64,000 nucleotides of DNA from Microbacterium sp. oral taxon 186 str. F0373. Its GTDB lineage: Bacteria > Actinomycetota > Actinomycetes > Actinomycetales > Microbacteriaceae. This document shows, one piece after another, positions 54,488-63,569 of this stretch. The DNA lies in NCBI RefSeq assembly GCF_000411455.1, contig NZ_KE150457.1:308401-372400 (forward strand), written 5' to 3'. Below the pieces are notes generated by a model. That model worked only from the letters and a program-made list of their open reading frames with translations, was not told the origin of the DNA and searched no databases. The first letter of the stretch is position 1. Each line of letters starts with the position of its first letter. Made by a program: the position numbers and the translations under genes.

Positions 54488-56383
54488 TCACGCGGCGGGC
54501 AGCATCCACCGGGCGAAGAAGTCCGCCAACTCGTCGGTCGCTTCCAGCGGCAGCACCGCCGCGACGTACTGATCGGGGCGCACGACGACGACCACGCCGT
54601 CACGCGACAGTCCCCGGGCGTCGAAGATGTCGACCGCGTTCCACCGGCTGGGCGCCGCGGCGAACACCTTCTCCCAGTCGGTGAGCGCCAGCGCGCCCGA
54701 GCGCGGGCGGAAGATCGCGGGCGCACGCGTGACGTCGATGGCGTCGAAACCCTGCTGGTAGATCACCTTCGCGTCGAAGACGGCGTCGATGTCGGCATCC
54801 GTCGGGGTGTGACGGCGCACCGGCGATCCGGGGTCTTGGAGGAGCCAGGCCGCGAAGCGCGCCAGGGGTGAGTCGTCTGCAAGCCCGTCGCGGTCGGCGA
54901 AGGCGTACAGACGCCAACGCCCGTCGGCCTTCGCATGATGACCGAGATGCACCGCGTTGCCATCGGCGGCCAGGGTGACGGGCGCGCTCTTGAAGCGCTT
55001 GCCCACCGGGAACCCCGTCGCGAGATGCTGGTGGACATCGCCGGCGACGACTCCCGATCCCTCCGCATAGGTCGTCATGAACCCCGAGGGGAACTCGGCG
55101 GTGGCGAGATAGTAGGTGGCGAGGTCGGCGGGGTCGGAGATCTCCTCGGGCTTTCGCGCCATCAGCGTCGACCACTCCTTGTCGAAGTCGATGAGCTGCT
55201 GGGCGACCGGCCTGCGCTCGGCGGTGTAGGTCGACAGGAGGGATGCCGGGCTCAGCCCGGTGAGCACGGAGCCGAGCTTCCATCCGAGGTTGAAGCCGTC
55301 CTGCATCGAGACGTTCATGCCCTGCCCCGCCTTCGCGCTGTGGGTGTGGCAGGCGTCGCCGGTGAGGAACACGCGGGGGTCCCGTCCGCCGTCGAGCGCA
55401 TCGTCGAAGCCGTCGGTGACCCGGTGGCCGACCTCGTACACGCTGTGCCAGGCGACGCTCTTCACCTCGAGCGTGTACGGGTGCAGGATTTCGTTGGCGC
55501 GGCGGATGATCTCCTCGACGGGCGTCTGGCGCACGCGGTGGTCGTCATCGTCCGCGACGGCGCCGAGATCGACGTAGATGCGGCTGAGGTACCCGCCCTC
55601 GCGCGGGATGTGCAGGATGTTGCCGGCCTCGGCGTTGATCGCGCACTTGATGCGCCAGTCGGGGAAGTCCGTCTCGACGAGCACGTCCATCACGCCCCAG
55701 GCGTGCTGCGAGATGTCGCCGACGTGCACGCGGCCGATCGCGGCACGCACGCCGCTGCGCGCGCCGTCGCATCCGACGACGTAGTTCGCGCGGACGACGA
55801 GCTCTTCCCCGGCGTGCTCCCCGGCGACGTGGCGCAGACGCACCTCGACGGGACGGCTCTCGCCCTCGTGCACACGCAGCCCGACGAACTCCACCCCGTA
55901 GTCGGGCGCGATACGCGCCGGTCCGTGCGCCGCCGCTTCGGCGAAGTAGTCGAGCACGCGCGCCTGGTTGACGATGAGGTGCGGGAACTCGCTGATGTCG
56001 TAGGCGTAGTCGGCGGTGCGCGAGCGGCGCACGATGCGGCCGGGGTTCGCGGGATCGGGGCCCCAGAAGTTCATCCACCCGATGTTGTAGGCCTCGGCGA
56101 TGATCCGCTCCGCGAAGCCGAACGCCTGGAAGGTCTCGACGCTGCGCGGCTGGATGCCGTCGGCCTGCCCGAGAGCGAGCCGCCCCTCACGCCGCTCGAC
56201 GATGCGGGTGAGCACCCCGGGGTACTGCGACAGCTGCGCCGCCAGGAGCATTCCGGCCGGTCCCGAGCCGACGATGAGGACGTCGACCTCGTCGGGGAGC
56301 ACGCCCGCCCGGTCGATGCCCGTTCCCGCTGCCGGCTGCACCCGGGGATCGGCGGAGACATACCCGTGGTGATGGAACTGCAT
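54488..56383 (-). CDS. FAD-dependent aromatic monooxygenase (phenol/3-hydroxybenzoate hydroxylase-like)
   Basis: 631 residues, single-component class A flavoprotein. FAD motif VLIVGSGPAGM (Gly39, Gly41, Gly44), the second FAD/NADPH motif VVGCDGARSGVR, and GDACHTHSAKAGQGMN for ribityl binding. The C-terminal thioredoxin-like domain (about 440-630) is typical of phenol 2-monooxygenase and MobA. It probably adds an ortho hydroxyl to a hydroxyaromatic acid that feeds the dioxygenase pathway downstream. Co-directional with the MHS transporter, 18 bases apart. The substrate is inferred only from context. Confidence 0.87.
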   Translation of the reverse strand: MQFHHHGYVSADPRVQPAAGTGIDRAGVLPDEVDVLIVGSGPAGMLLAAQLSQYPGVLTRIVERREGRLALGQADGIQPRSVETFQAFGFAERIIAEAYNIGWMNFWGPDPANPGRIVRRSRTADYAYDISEFPHLIVNQARVLDYFAEAAAHGPARIAPDYGVEFVGLRVHEGESRPVEVRLRHVAGEHAGEELVVRANYVVGCDGARSGVRAAIGRVHVGDISQHAWGVMDVLVETDFPDWRIKCAINAEAGNILHIPREGGYLSRIYVDLGAVADDDDHRVRQTPVEEIIRRANEILHPYTLEVKSVAWHSVYEVGHRVTDGFDDALDGGRDPRVFLTGDACHTHSAKAGQGMNVSMQDGFNLGWKLGSVLTGLSPASLLSTYTAERRPVAQQLIDFDKEWSTLMARKPEEISDPADLATYYLATAEFPSGFMTTYAEGSGVVAGDVHQHLATGFPVGKRFKSAPVTLAADGNAVHLGHHAKADGRWRLYAFADRDGLADDSPLARFAAWLLQDPGSPVRRHTPTDADIDAVFDAKVIYQQGFDAIDVTRAPAIFRPRSGALALTDWEKVFAAAPSRWNAVDIFDARGLSRDGVVVVVRPDQYVAAVLPLEATDELADFFARWMLPAA

Positions 56384-56401
56384 CGTCGTCGTCCTTCCGG
56401 C

Positions 56402-57790
56402 TCACGCCTGGGAGAGCCCTCGGATGGGGCTGACCGCCTGCTCCGCCTCGTGGTCGGGTCCGAGCGGGATGCCGCTGCGGTCACGCAGCAGCAGCGTCGC
56501 GACCAGTCCCAGCGCGGTCATGCCCGCGAGGTACCAGGTGACACCGGTCGTGGATCCCGTCGCCTGCACGATCGCCTGCGCGATCGTCGGAGCGAAGGCG
56601 CCGCCGAGGATCGCACCGATCGCGTACGAGATGGAGACACCGGAGAACCGGATGGATGCCGGGAACAGCTCGGCGTAGAGGGCCGCCTGGGGGCCGTAGG
56701 TGAAGCCGAGCCCGACGGTGAGGATCACGAGACCCAGCGTCAACAGGACGATCGAGCCGGTGTTGGCGAGCGGAAAGAGGAGGAAGACACCGACCAGCTG
56801 GAACAGCCAGCCGATGATGTACGTCGTCCGCCGTCCGATGCGATCGGAGATCCAGCCGGAGAGGAACGTGAACACGAGCCAGGTGATCGCCGAGAGGGTG
56901 ACCGCGCCCAGGACGTCGGCCGTCGCGAGGCCGATCGGTCCCTTCGGGTCGGTCGCGTACCGCTGGATGTAGCCGCCGGTGGTCATGTATCCCACGGCGT
57001 TGTTGCCGGCGAAGACGAGAGCCGCGATGACCACGAGCAGCGTGTGCTTGCGGAACAGTGCGACGATCGGCATCCGCGTCTCCTCCTTGCGCTCGGCGAG
57101 CTCGGCGAACACCGGACTCTCCTCCACCCGGCGACGGATGTAGGAGCCGATGACGATCAGCACGAACGAGAGCAGGAACGGCACGCGCCACCCCCACTGC
57201 ACGAAGGCCTCCCCCGGTGCGATCGTGGCCATCAGTGCGAGCATCCCCGATGCGAGGAGCAGACCCAGGGGCACGCCCATCTGGGGAGAGGCGCCGAAGA
57301 CGCCGCGCCGCGTCTTGGGGGCATGCTCCACGGCCATCAGCACCGCACCGCCCCACTCTCCACCGGCAGAGATGCCCTGCAGGATGCGCAGCAGCACGAG
57401 CAGGATGGGAGCGGCCATGCCGATCGCGGCATACGTCGGCAGGAGACCGACGAGCGTGGTCGCCACGCCCATCAGGATCAGGGTCACCATGAGGACCAGC
57501 CGGCGCCCGTACTTGTCGCCGAAATGGCCGGCGAGGAACGCACCGAAGGGCCGGAACAGGAAGCTGATGCCCACAGTGATGAAGGACAGGACCTGCGCAA
57601 ACCCCTCCCCGGCGGGAGCGAAGAACAGACTGCCGAAGACCAGGCCGGCCGCGGATGCATAGATGAAGAAGTCGTACCACTCGACCGTCGTGCCGACGAT
57701 CGTGGCGAAGATGACGCGGCGGCGGTCCGTCGACGTCGCGATCGTCCCGGTCGGCGTGAACCCGACGGGGTGGTTCGTTGATGCGCTCAT
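56402..57790 (-). CDS. MHS-family aromatic-acid transporter (MFS)
   Basis: 462 residues, 12 membrane segments. GTTVEWYDFFIYASAAGLV in helix 1, GHFGDKYGRRLVL and RILQGISAGGEWGGAVLM mark the metabolite:H+ symporter group. It forms a two-gene minus-strand unit with the monooxygenase, divergent from the catabolic operon. The likely substrate is a hydroxyphenylacetate or related aromatic acid. Confidence 0.88.
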   Translation of the reverse strand: MSASTNHPVGFTPTGTIATSTDRRRVIFATIVGTTVEWYDFFIYASAAGLVFGSLFFAPAGEGFAQVLSFITVGISFLFRPFGAFLAGHFGDKYGRRLVLMVTLILMGVATTLVGLLPTYAAIGMAAPILLVLLRILQGISAGGEWGGAVLMAVEHAPKTRRGVFGASPQMGVPLGLLLASGMLALMATIAPGEAFVQWGWRVPFLLSFVLIVIGSYIRRRVEESPVFAELAERKEETRMPIVALFRKHTLLVVIAALVFAGNNAVGYMTTGGYIQRYATDPKGPIGLATADVLGAVTLSAITWLVFTFLSGWISDRIGRRTTYIIGWLFQLVGVFLLFPLANTGSIVLLTLGLVILTVGLGFTYGPQAALYAELFPASIRFSGVSISYAIGAILGGAFAPTIAQAIVQATGSTTGVTWYLAGMTALGLVATLLLRDRSGIPLGPDHEAEQAVSPIRGLSQA

Positions 57791-57858
57791 GAGGTGACTC
57801 CAGTGTCAGGGTGACGTCTCTGTCAGGCGGCGAAGCGGTGCTTGCCCCGATGACGACG

Positions 57859-57881
57859 ATCATATACGATTTCGGATACGA
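57859..57881. promoter_or_regulatory. Face-to-face promoters and ATACGA direct repeats of the aromatic cluster
   Basis: On the plus strand TACGAT (57865-57870) is a -10 candidate for the FAH-RraA gene. On the minus strand TATGAT (complement of 57859-57864) is one for the transporter. ATACGA occurs twice (57864-57869 and 57876-57881), 12 bases apart, a possible binding site for the cluster's GntR protein. Confidence 0.45.
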
Positions 57882-57896
57882 CGCAAGGGAGCATCC

Positions 57897-59357
57897 ATGA
57901 CTGACACCGACAGCCGGTTCGCCGCCCTCGGCGCCCGCCCCGGCAAGATCGTGGCGGTCCACCTCGCCTACGCCTCGCGCGCCGACCAGCGCGGCCGCCG
58001 CCCGGCATCCCCCTCGTACTTCTTCAAGCCATCCAGCTCGCTGGCCGCCTCGGGCGCGCAGATCGAGCGCCCCGCGGGCACCGAGCTGCTCGCGTTCGAA
58101 GGCGAGATCGCTCTCGTCATCGGCGCGCCCGCCCGATGGACGACGCCCGAGAACGCGTGGTCGCACGTGGCCGCCATCACCGCCGCGAACGACTTCGGTC
58201 TCTACGATCTGCGCGCGAACGACAAGGGATCGAACGTCCGATCCAAAGGCGGCGACGGCTACACCCCGATCGGCCCGACCCTGATCGACGCGGCCGGTAT
58301 CGACCCGGCGAGCCTGCGCCTGCGCACCTGGGTCAACGGCGATCTCGTGCAGGACGACACGACCGCCGGCCTCATCTTCCCGCTCGCCCAGATCGTCGCC
58401 GACCTGTCGCAGCACTTCACCCTCGAGACCGGCGACCTCATCCTCACCGGCACACCCGCCGGCTCGTCGGTCGTCGTCCCCGGCGACGTCGTCGAGGTGC
58501 AGGTGGATGCCGGGCCCCTGTCGACCGGACGGCTGCGCACCACCGTGGTGCAGGGCGCGCGCGCCTTCGACGGTGCGATCGGCTCGCTCCCCGCCGTCGA
58601 CGACCACCAGCGCGCCGAGGCATGGGGCTCCTCGGACGCGGCCGGGATCATCACCGGGGCCCCGGTGCTCACCGCCGCGCTGCGCGAGAAACTCTCCCGG
58701 GTCCCCGTCGCCGCACTCAGCGGACAGCTGCGCAAGCGCGGGCTCAACGATGTCACGATCGACGGGGTGCGCCCGCTCACCGCGGGCAGTCGTTTCGTCG
58801 GCACGGCCCGCACCCTGCGCTTCCTCCCGCACCGCGAAGACCTCTTCGCCGCGCGCGGCGCAGGCTACAACGCCCAGAAACGCGCGTTCGACGCGGTCGA
58901 GGAGGGCGAGGTCCTCGTCATCGAGGCCCGCGGCGAAACCGGATCCGGCACACTCGGCGACATCCTGGCGATCCGCGCCCACGCGCGCGGCGCCGCCGCC
59001 ATCGTGACCGACGGGGGCGTCCGCGACGCCGAGGCGGTCGCGGCCGTCGGCATCCCGGTCTTCAGCGCCGGTCCCCACCCCGCCGTTCTCGGCCGTCGCC
59101 ACATCCCGTGGGAGACCGACGTCGCGATCGGCTGCGGCGGCACGACCGTCGAGCCCGGCGACATCGTCGTCGGAGATGGCGACGGCGTCCTCGTGCTGCC
59201 GCCCGCTCTCGCCGAGGAGGTCGTGGACGCTGCCCTCGCTCAGGAGGAGGAGGATGCGTGGATCGCCCGGCAGGTGGCGTCCGGTCATCGCGTCGACGGC
59301 CTGTTCCCGATGAACTCCGAATGGCGTGCCCGCTATGAGAGCGAGAGGAGCTCCTGA
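57897..59357 (+). CDS. FAH-domain isomerase fused to an RraA-like decarboxylase domain (HpaG-like role)
   Basis: 486 residues. The N-terminal fumarylacetoacetase-fold domain (about 1-225) shows FEGEIALVIG, NDFGLYDLRANDKGSN and LETGDLILTGTPAGSS. The C-terminal RraA-like domain (about 255-470) has GTLGDILAIRAHARGAA and VTDGGVRDAEA, the phosphate/metal loop of RraA-type oxaloacetate or CHA aldolases/decarboxylases. In homoprotocatechuate catabolism HpaG, normally two FAH repeats, decarboxylates and isomerises OPET. Here an RraA domain seems to replace the second half. AAGGGAG precedes the ATG. It shares a base with the GntR gene. Confidence 0.85.
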   Translation: MTDTDSRFAALGARPGKIVAVHLAYASRADQRGRRPASPSYFFKPSSSLAASGAQIERPAGTELLAFEGEIALVIGAPARWTTPENAWSHVAAITAANDFGLYDLRANDKGSNVRSKGGDGYTPIGPTLIDAAGIDPASLRLRTWVNGDLVQDDTTAGLIFPLAQIVADLSQHFTLETGDLILTGTPAGSSVVVPGDVVEVQVDAGPLSTGRLRTTVVQGARAFDGAIGSLPAVDDHQRAEAWGSSDAAGIITGAPVLTAALREKLSRVPVAALSGQLRKRGLNDVTIDGVRPLTAGSRFVGTARTLRFLPHREDLFAARGAGYNAQKRAFDAVEEGEVLVIEARGETGSGTLGDILAIRAHARGAAAIVTDGGVRDAEAVAAVGIPVFSAGPHPAVLGRRHIPWETDVAIGCGGTTVEPGDIVVGDGDGVLVLPPALAEEVVDAALAQEEEDAWIARQVASGHRVDGLFPMNSEWRARYESERSS

Positions 59358-60049
59358 TGTCCGCCATGACGCCCGCGACAGCGCAGAGCAAGTCGCAGCA
59401 GGCGTACCACTGGATCAAGGAGCGCATCGCCGCGCAGGAATTCACCCCCGGCTACCGCCTCGTGCTCGGCACGATCGCCGGCGAGCTCGACATGAGCGTG
59501 GTGCCGGTGCGCGAAGCGATCCGCCAGCTCGAGGCCGAGGGCCTCGTCATGTTCGAACGCAACGTCGGCGCGCGGGTGTCGATGGTCGACGACACCGCCT
59601 ACCGCTTCAGCATGCAGGCGCTCAGCATCCTGGAGGGGGCGGCGACGGCCCTCTCGGCACGCGCGCTCACCGCCGACGACGTGCGGCGCGCGCGCCAGGT
59701 CAACGAGTTGATGGTCGAGACGCTCGAGCACTTCGACCCGCGCGCCTTCACCGCGCTGAACCAGGAGTTCCACGCGATCCTGTTCGAGAAGTGCGCCAAC
59801 CCGCGCATGCTCGAACTGGTGCACGCTGAGTGGGCGCGACTGGGGCACCTGCGCGACTCGACGTTCAGCTTCGTACCCGGCCGCGCCGCCGAGTCGGTGC
59901 GCGAACACGAGAACATCCTCGTGCTCATCGAGACCGGTGCTCCGCTCGCCGAGATCGAGAAGGCCTCGCGCCGACACCGCTCAGCGACTCTCGACGCCTA
60001 CATGATCCACGAGCACCCCGACGAAGCGCTCGGCCTCCCCGCCTTCTGA
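59357..60049 (+). CDS. GntR-family regulator (FCD domain)
   Basis: 230 residues. The N-terminal winged HTH (about 12-78) has VPVREAIRQLEAEGLV, and the C-terminal all-helical FCD ligand domain includes LNQEFHAILFEKC and a metal-binding His set. Placed inside the catabolic operon and coupled to the FAH-RraA gene, it is the likely repressor of the cluster, induced by a pathway acid. The start at 59357 overlaps the upstream stop (TGATG). Confidence 0.9.
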   Translation: MSAMTPATAQSKSQQAYHWIKERIAAQEFTPGYRLVLGTIAGELDMSVVPVREAIRQLEAEGLVMFERNVGARVSMVDDTAYRFSMQALSILEGAATALSARALTADDVRRARQVNELMVETLEHFDPRAFTALNQEFHAILFEKCANPRMLELVHAEWARLGHLRDSTFSFVPGRAAESVREHENILVLIETGAPLAEIEKASRRHRSATLDAYMIHEHPDEALGLPAF

Positions 60050-60092
60050 CTCACCGCCTTCCGGCATCCGCCCCTCCCACGAAGGAGCCTCC

Positions 60093-61607
60093 ATGACCAC
60101 CGCGCTCACCACCGCCCGCCGCGTGCCGGCCGATCTGCCGGAGCACATCCAGCACTACATCGACGGCCGCTTCGTCGACTCGGTCGACGCCGACACGTTC
60201 GATGTGCTCGATCCGGTGACCAACCAGACCTATCTGAAAGCCGCCGCAGGCAAGAAGGCCGATATCGACCTCGCTGTCGCCGCCGCGCGAAAGGCGTTCG
60301 TCGAGGGACCCTGGCCGCGCATGCAGGCGCGTGAGCGCTCGCGCGTGCTGCACCGCATCGCCGACATCGTCGAGTCGCGTGACGCGCGCCTCGCCGAGCT
60401 GGAGAGCTTCGATTCGGGCCTGCCCATCACCCAGGCGCTCGGGCAGGCGCGTCGCGCAGCGGAGAACTTCCGCTTCTTCGCCGACCTGATCGTCGCGCAG
60501 ACCGACGACGCCTTCAAGGTTCCCGGCCGCCAGCTCAACTACGTGAACCGCAAGCCCATCGGCGTCGCCGGACTCATCACGCCGTGGAACACGCCGTTCA
60601 TGCTCGAGTCGTGGAAGCTCGGCCCCGCCCTGGCCACCGGCAACACCGTCGTACTCAAGCCCGCGGAGTTCACTCCCCTGTCGGCCTCGCTGTGGGCGGG
60701 CATCTTCGAAGAGGCAGGCCTGCCCGAGGGGGTGTTCAACCTCGTCAACGGTCTCGGCGAAGACGCCGGCGACGCGCTCGTGAAGCACCCGGACGTGCCC
60801 CTGATCTCCTTCACCGGCGAGAGCAGCACCGGCCAGCTCATCTTCGCGAACGCAGCCCCGTTCCTCAAGGGCCTGTCGATGGAGCTGGGCGGCAAGAGCC
60901 CGGCCATCGTCTTCGCCGACGCCGACCTGGACGCGGCGATCGACGCGACCATCTTCGGGGTGTTCTCGCTCAACGGCGAGCGCTGCACCGCCGGCAGCCG
61001 CATCCTCGTACAGCGCGAGATCTACGACGAGTTCGTCGAGCGGTATGCAGCACAGGCCGACCGCGTGAAGGTCGGCTACCCCGATGACCCCGCGACCGAG
61101 GTCGGCGCGCTCGTGCACCCGGAGCACTTCGCGAAGGTGATGTCGTACGTCGAGCTCGGCAAGAGCGAGGGCCGGCTCGTCGCCGGCGGCGGCCGGCCGG
61201 AGGGCTTCGCCGAAGGCAACTTCGTGCGCCCCACCGTGTTCGCCGACGTCGCCCCCGACGCGCGCATCTTCCAGGAGGAGATCTTCGGTCCCGTCGTCGC
61301 GATCACCCCGTTCGACACCGACGAGGAGGCGCTGTCCCTCGCCAACAACACGAAATACGGTCTGGCTGCGTACGTGTGGACCAGCGATCTGAAGCGCGCG
61401 CACAACTTCGCCCAGAACGTCGAGGCCGGCATGGTCTGGCTGAACTCCAACAACGTCCGCGACCTCCGTACGCCCTTCGGCGGGGTCAAGGCCTCGGGCC
61501 TCGGACACGAGGGCGGCTACCGCTCCATCGACTTCTACACCGACCAGCAGGCCGTGCACATCACGCTCGGCCCCGCCCACAACCCCACCTTCGGCAAGGG
61601 AGCCTGA
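60093..61607 (+). CDS. hpaE: 5-carboxymethyl-2-hydroxymuconate semialdehyde dehydrogenase
   Basis: 504 residues, aldehyde dehydrogenase superfamily. Catalytic Glu264 lies in MELGGKSP and Cys298 in NGERCTAGSR. PWNTPFMLESWKLGPALATG is the NAD-binding segment. In the pathway it oxidises the ring-cleavage semialdehyde to the tricarboxylic acid. GAAGGAG precedes the ATG. One base separates its stop from the dioxygenase start, as expected for consecutive steps. Confidence 0.92.
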   Translation: MTTALTTARRVPADLPEHIQHYIDGRFVDSVDADTFDVLDPVTNQTYLKAAAGKKADIDLAVAAARKAFVEGPWPRMQARERSRVLHRIADIVESRDARLAELESFDSGLPITQALGQARRAAENFRFFADLIVAQTDDAFKVPGRQLNYVNRKPIGVAGLITPWNTPFMLESWKLGPALATGNTVVLKPAEFTPLSASLWAGIFEEAGLPEGVFNLVNGLGEDAGDALVKHPDVPLISFTGESSTGQLIFANAAPFLKGLSMELGGKSPAIVFADADLDAAIDATIFGVFSLNGERCTAGSRILVQREIYDEFVERYAAQADRVKVGYPDDPATEVGALVHPEHFAKVMSYVELGKSEGRLVAGGGRPEGFAEGNFVRPTVFADVAPDARIFQEEIFGPVVAITPFDTDEEALSLANNTKYGLAAYVWTSDLKRAHNFAQNVEAGMVWLNSNNVRDLRTPFGGVKASGLGHEGGYRSIDFYTDQQAVHITLGPAHNPTFGKGA

Positions 61608-61608
61608 G

Positions 61609-62757
61609 ATGACCGACCGCAGCCAGATGATCCGAACCTCCTCGGGATTCTTCGTCTCGCAGGAGGCACCGATCCACGCGGACAATCCCATCCCGACGCC
61701 CTCCGTCCCGGCCCCCGACATCCTGCGCTGCGCGTACATGGAACTCGTCGTCACCGACCTGGCGGCATCCCGCGAGTTCTACGTGGACATCCTCGGGCTG
61801 CACATCACCGAAGAGGACGACGAGGCGATCTATCTCCGTTCGACGGAGGAGTTCATCCACCACAACCTCGTCCTGCGCAAGGGTGCGGTTGCGGCGGTGG
61901 CCGCCTTCTCGTACCGTGTGCGGTCGGCGCAGGACCTCGACAAGGCCGTCGCGTTCTACTCCGAGCTCGGATGCCGCGTCGAGCGGCGCCGGGAGGGCTT
62001 CACGAAGGGCATCGGCGACTCGGTGCGCGTGGAGGATCCGCTGGGCTTCCCGTACGAGTTCTTCTTCGAGACGCAGCACGTGGAGCGCCTGTCGTGGCGC
62101 TATGACCTCTACTGCCCCGGTGAGCTCGTCCGCCTGGACCACTTCAACCAGATCACGCCCGACGTGCCGCGCGCCGTCGGATTCATGCAATCCCTCGGCT
62201 TCCGCGTCACCGAGGACATCCAGGACGAGGACGGCATCGTCTACGCCGCCTGGATGCGCCGCAAGCCCACGGTGCACGACACCGCCATGACCGGCGGCGA
62301 CGGACCCCGCATGCACCACGTGTGCTTCGCGACGCACGAGAAGCACAACATCCTGGCGATCTGCGACAAGCTCGGAGCACTGCGCCGTTCCGATTCCATC
62401 GAGCGCGGCCCGGGCCGACACGGCGTCTCCAACGCGTTCTACCTGTACCTGCGCGACCCCGACGGTCACCGGGTCGAGATCTACACGCAGGACTACTACA
62501 CCGGCGATCCCGACAACCCTGTCGTCACCTGGGACGTCCACGACAACCAACGTCGCGACTGGTGGGGAAACCCCGTCGTCCCGTCCTGGTATACCGACGG
62601 CTCCGTCGTACTCGACCTCGACGGCAACCCGCAGCCCGTGCGCGCCCGCACCGATGCGAGCGAGATGGCGGTCACGATCGGCGCCGACGGCTTCAGCTAC
62701 ACCCGCGCCCCCGAAGATGTCGACGCCGGGGAGTTCAAGCTCGGCAACCAGCTCTAG
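61609..62757 (+). CDS. hpaD: 3,4-dihydroxyphenylacetate 2,3-dioxygenase
   Basis: Type I extradiol dioxygenase of the VOC fold, 382 residues; related Brevibacterium and Arthrobacter enzymes are about 365. The 2-His-1-carboxylate facial triad is readable: His178 (LDHFNQ), His237 (RMHHV) and Glu290 (HRVEIYTQDYY), the same spacing as His155, His214 and Glu267 in the Brevibacterium enzyme. An N-terminal extension of about 23 residues is extra. It opens homoprotocatechuate next to the hydroxyls. The metal (Fe or Mn) cannot be told. Confidence 0.95.
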   Translation: MTDRSQMIRTSSGFFVSQEAPIHADNPIPTPSVPAPDILRCAYMELVVTDLAASREFYVDILGLHITEEDDEAIYLRSTEEFIHHNLVLRKGAVAAVAAFSYRVRSAQDLDKAVAFYSELGCRVERRREGFTKGIGDSVRVEDPLGFPYEFFFETQHVERLSWRYDLYCPGELVRLDHFNQITPDVPRAVGFMQSLGFRVTEDIQDEDGIVYAAWMRRKPTVHDTAMTGGDGPRMHHVCFATHEKHNILAICDKLGALRRSDSIERGPGRHGVSNAFYLYLRDPDGHRVEIYTQDYYTGDPDNPVVTWDVHDNQRRDWWGNPVVPSWYTDGSVVLDLDGNPQPVRARTDASEMAVTIGADGFSYTRAPEDVDAGEFKLGNQL

Positions 62758-62783
62758 CCCGCCGGCCAACCCGAGAGGATGCC

Positions 62784-63569
62784 ATGCTGACCGACGCACA
62801 GATCGACGCCATCGCGGCGGAGCTCGCCGAGGCCGACCGCACGCACAGCGTGATCCCGCGCATCACCGCGCGGTATCCGGATGCCGTGGTGGAGGACTCC
62901 TACGCGATCCAAGGGCGCTGGCGTGACACGCAGATCGCCGCGGGGCGCATGCTCGTGGGGCGCAAGATCGGCCTCACCTCGAAGGCGATGCAGCAGGCGA
63001 CGGGCATCAACGAGCCGGATTACGGCGTCATGTTCGACGACACGGTCTACCGCTCGGGCGCCGAGATCCCCGTGGATCTCTTCTCGAACGTGCGCATCGA
63101 GGTCGAGCTGGCCTTCGTGCTGAAGAGGCCGCTCGAGGGACCCGACTGCACGCTCGAGGACGCCCTCGCCGCGACCGACTATGCTGTTGCGGCCCTCGAG
63201 GTGCTGAACTCGCACATCGAGCTGGAGGGGCGGACCATCGTCGACACCATCAGCGACAACGCGGCGTACGGCGCGATGGTGCTCGGTGACGTGCGCAAGC
63301 GCCCCGACGAGATCGATCTGCGCTGGGTGCCGGGCGTGCTCAGCCGCAACGGCGAGATCGAGGAGACGGGCGTCGCCGCCGGCGTGCTCGGCCACCCCGC
63401 GACCGGCGTCGCGTGGCTCGCCAACAAGTTCCACCAGCACGGCGCGCGGCTGGAGGCGGGCGAGATCATCCTGGCAGGATCGTTCACGCGGCCCATGTGG
63501 GTGCAGCGCGGCGACGCGGTGCGGTGCGACTTCGGACAGATGGGGGTGATCGAGTGTCGTTTCGTCTGA
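62784..63569 (+). CDS. hpaH: 2-oxo-hept-4-ene-1,7-dioate hydratase
   Basis: 261 residues of the MhpD/HpaH hydratase family (FAH-like fold). MLVGRKIGLTSKAMQQATGI and PDYGVMFDDTVY are diagnostic, and RIEVELAFVLKRPL holds the metal-binding Glu residues. It hydrates the dienoate before aldol cleavage. ATG at 62784 after CCGAGAGGA. Its last 16 bases overlap hpaI. Confidence 0.93.
   Translation: MLTDAQIDAIAAELAEADRTHSVIPRITARYPDAVVEDSYAIQGRWRDTQIAAGRMLVGRKIGLTSKAMQQATGINEPDYGVMFDDTVYRSGAEIPVDLFSNVRIEVELAFVLKRPLEGPDCTLEDALAATDYAVAALEVLNSHIELEGRTIVDTISDNAAYGAMVLGDVRKRPDEIDLRWVPGVLSRNGEIEETGVAAGVLGHPATGVAWLANKFHQHGARLEAGEIILAGSFTRPMWVQRGDAVRCDFGQMGVIECRFV

Noticed and set aside
56481..59288. A 935-codon minus-strand open frame spanning the MHS transporter and the FAH-RraA gene
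   Set aside because: Runs out of frame over two recognised genes on opposite strands; low-complexity translation without motifs.
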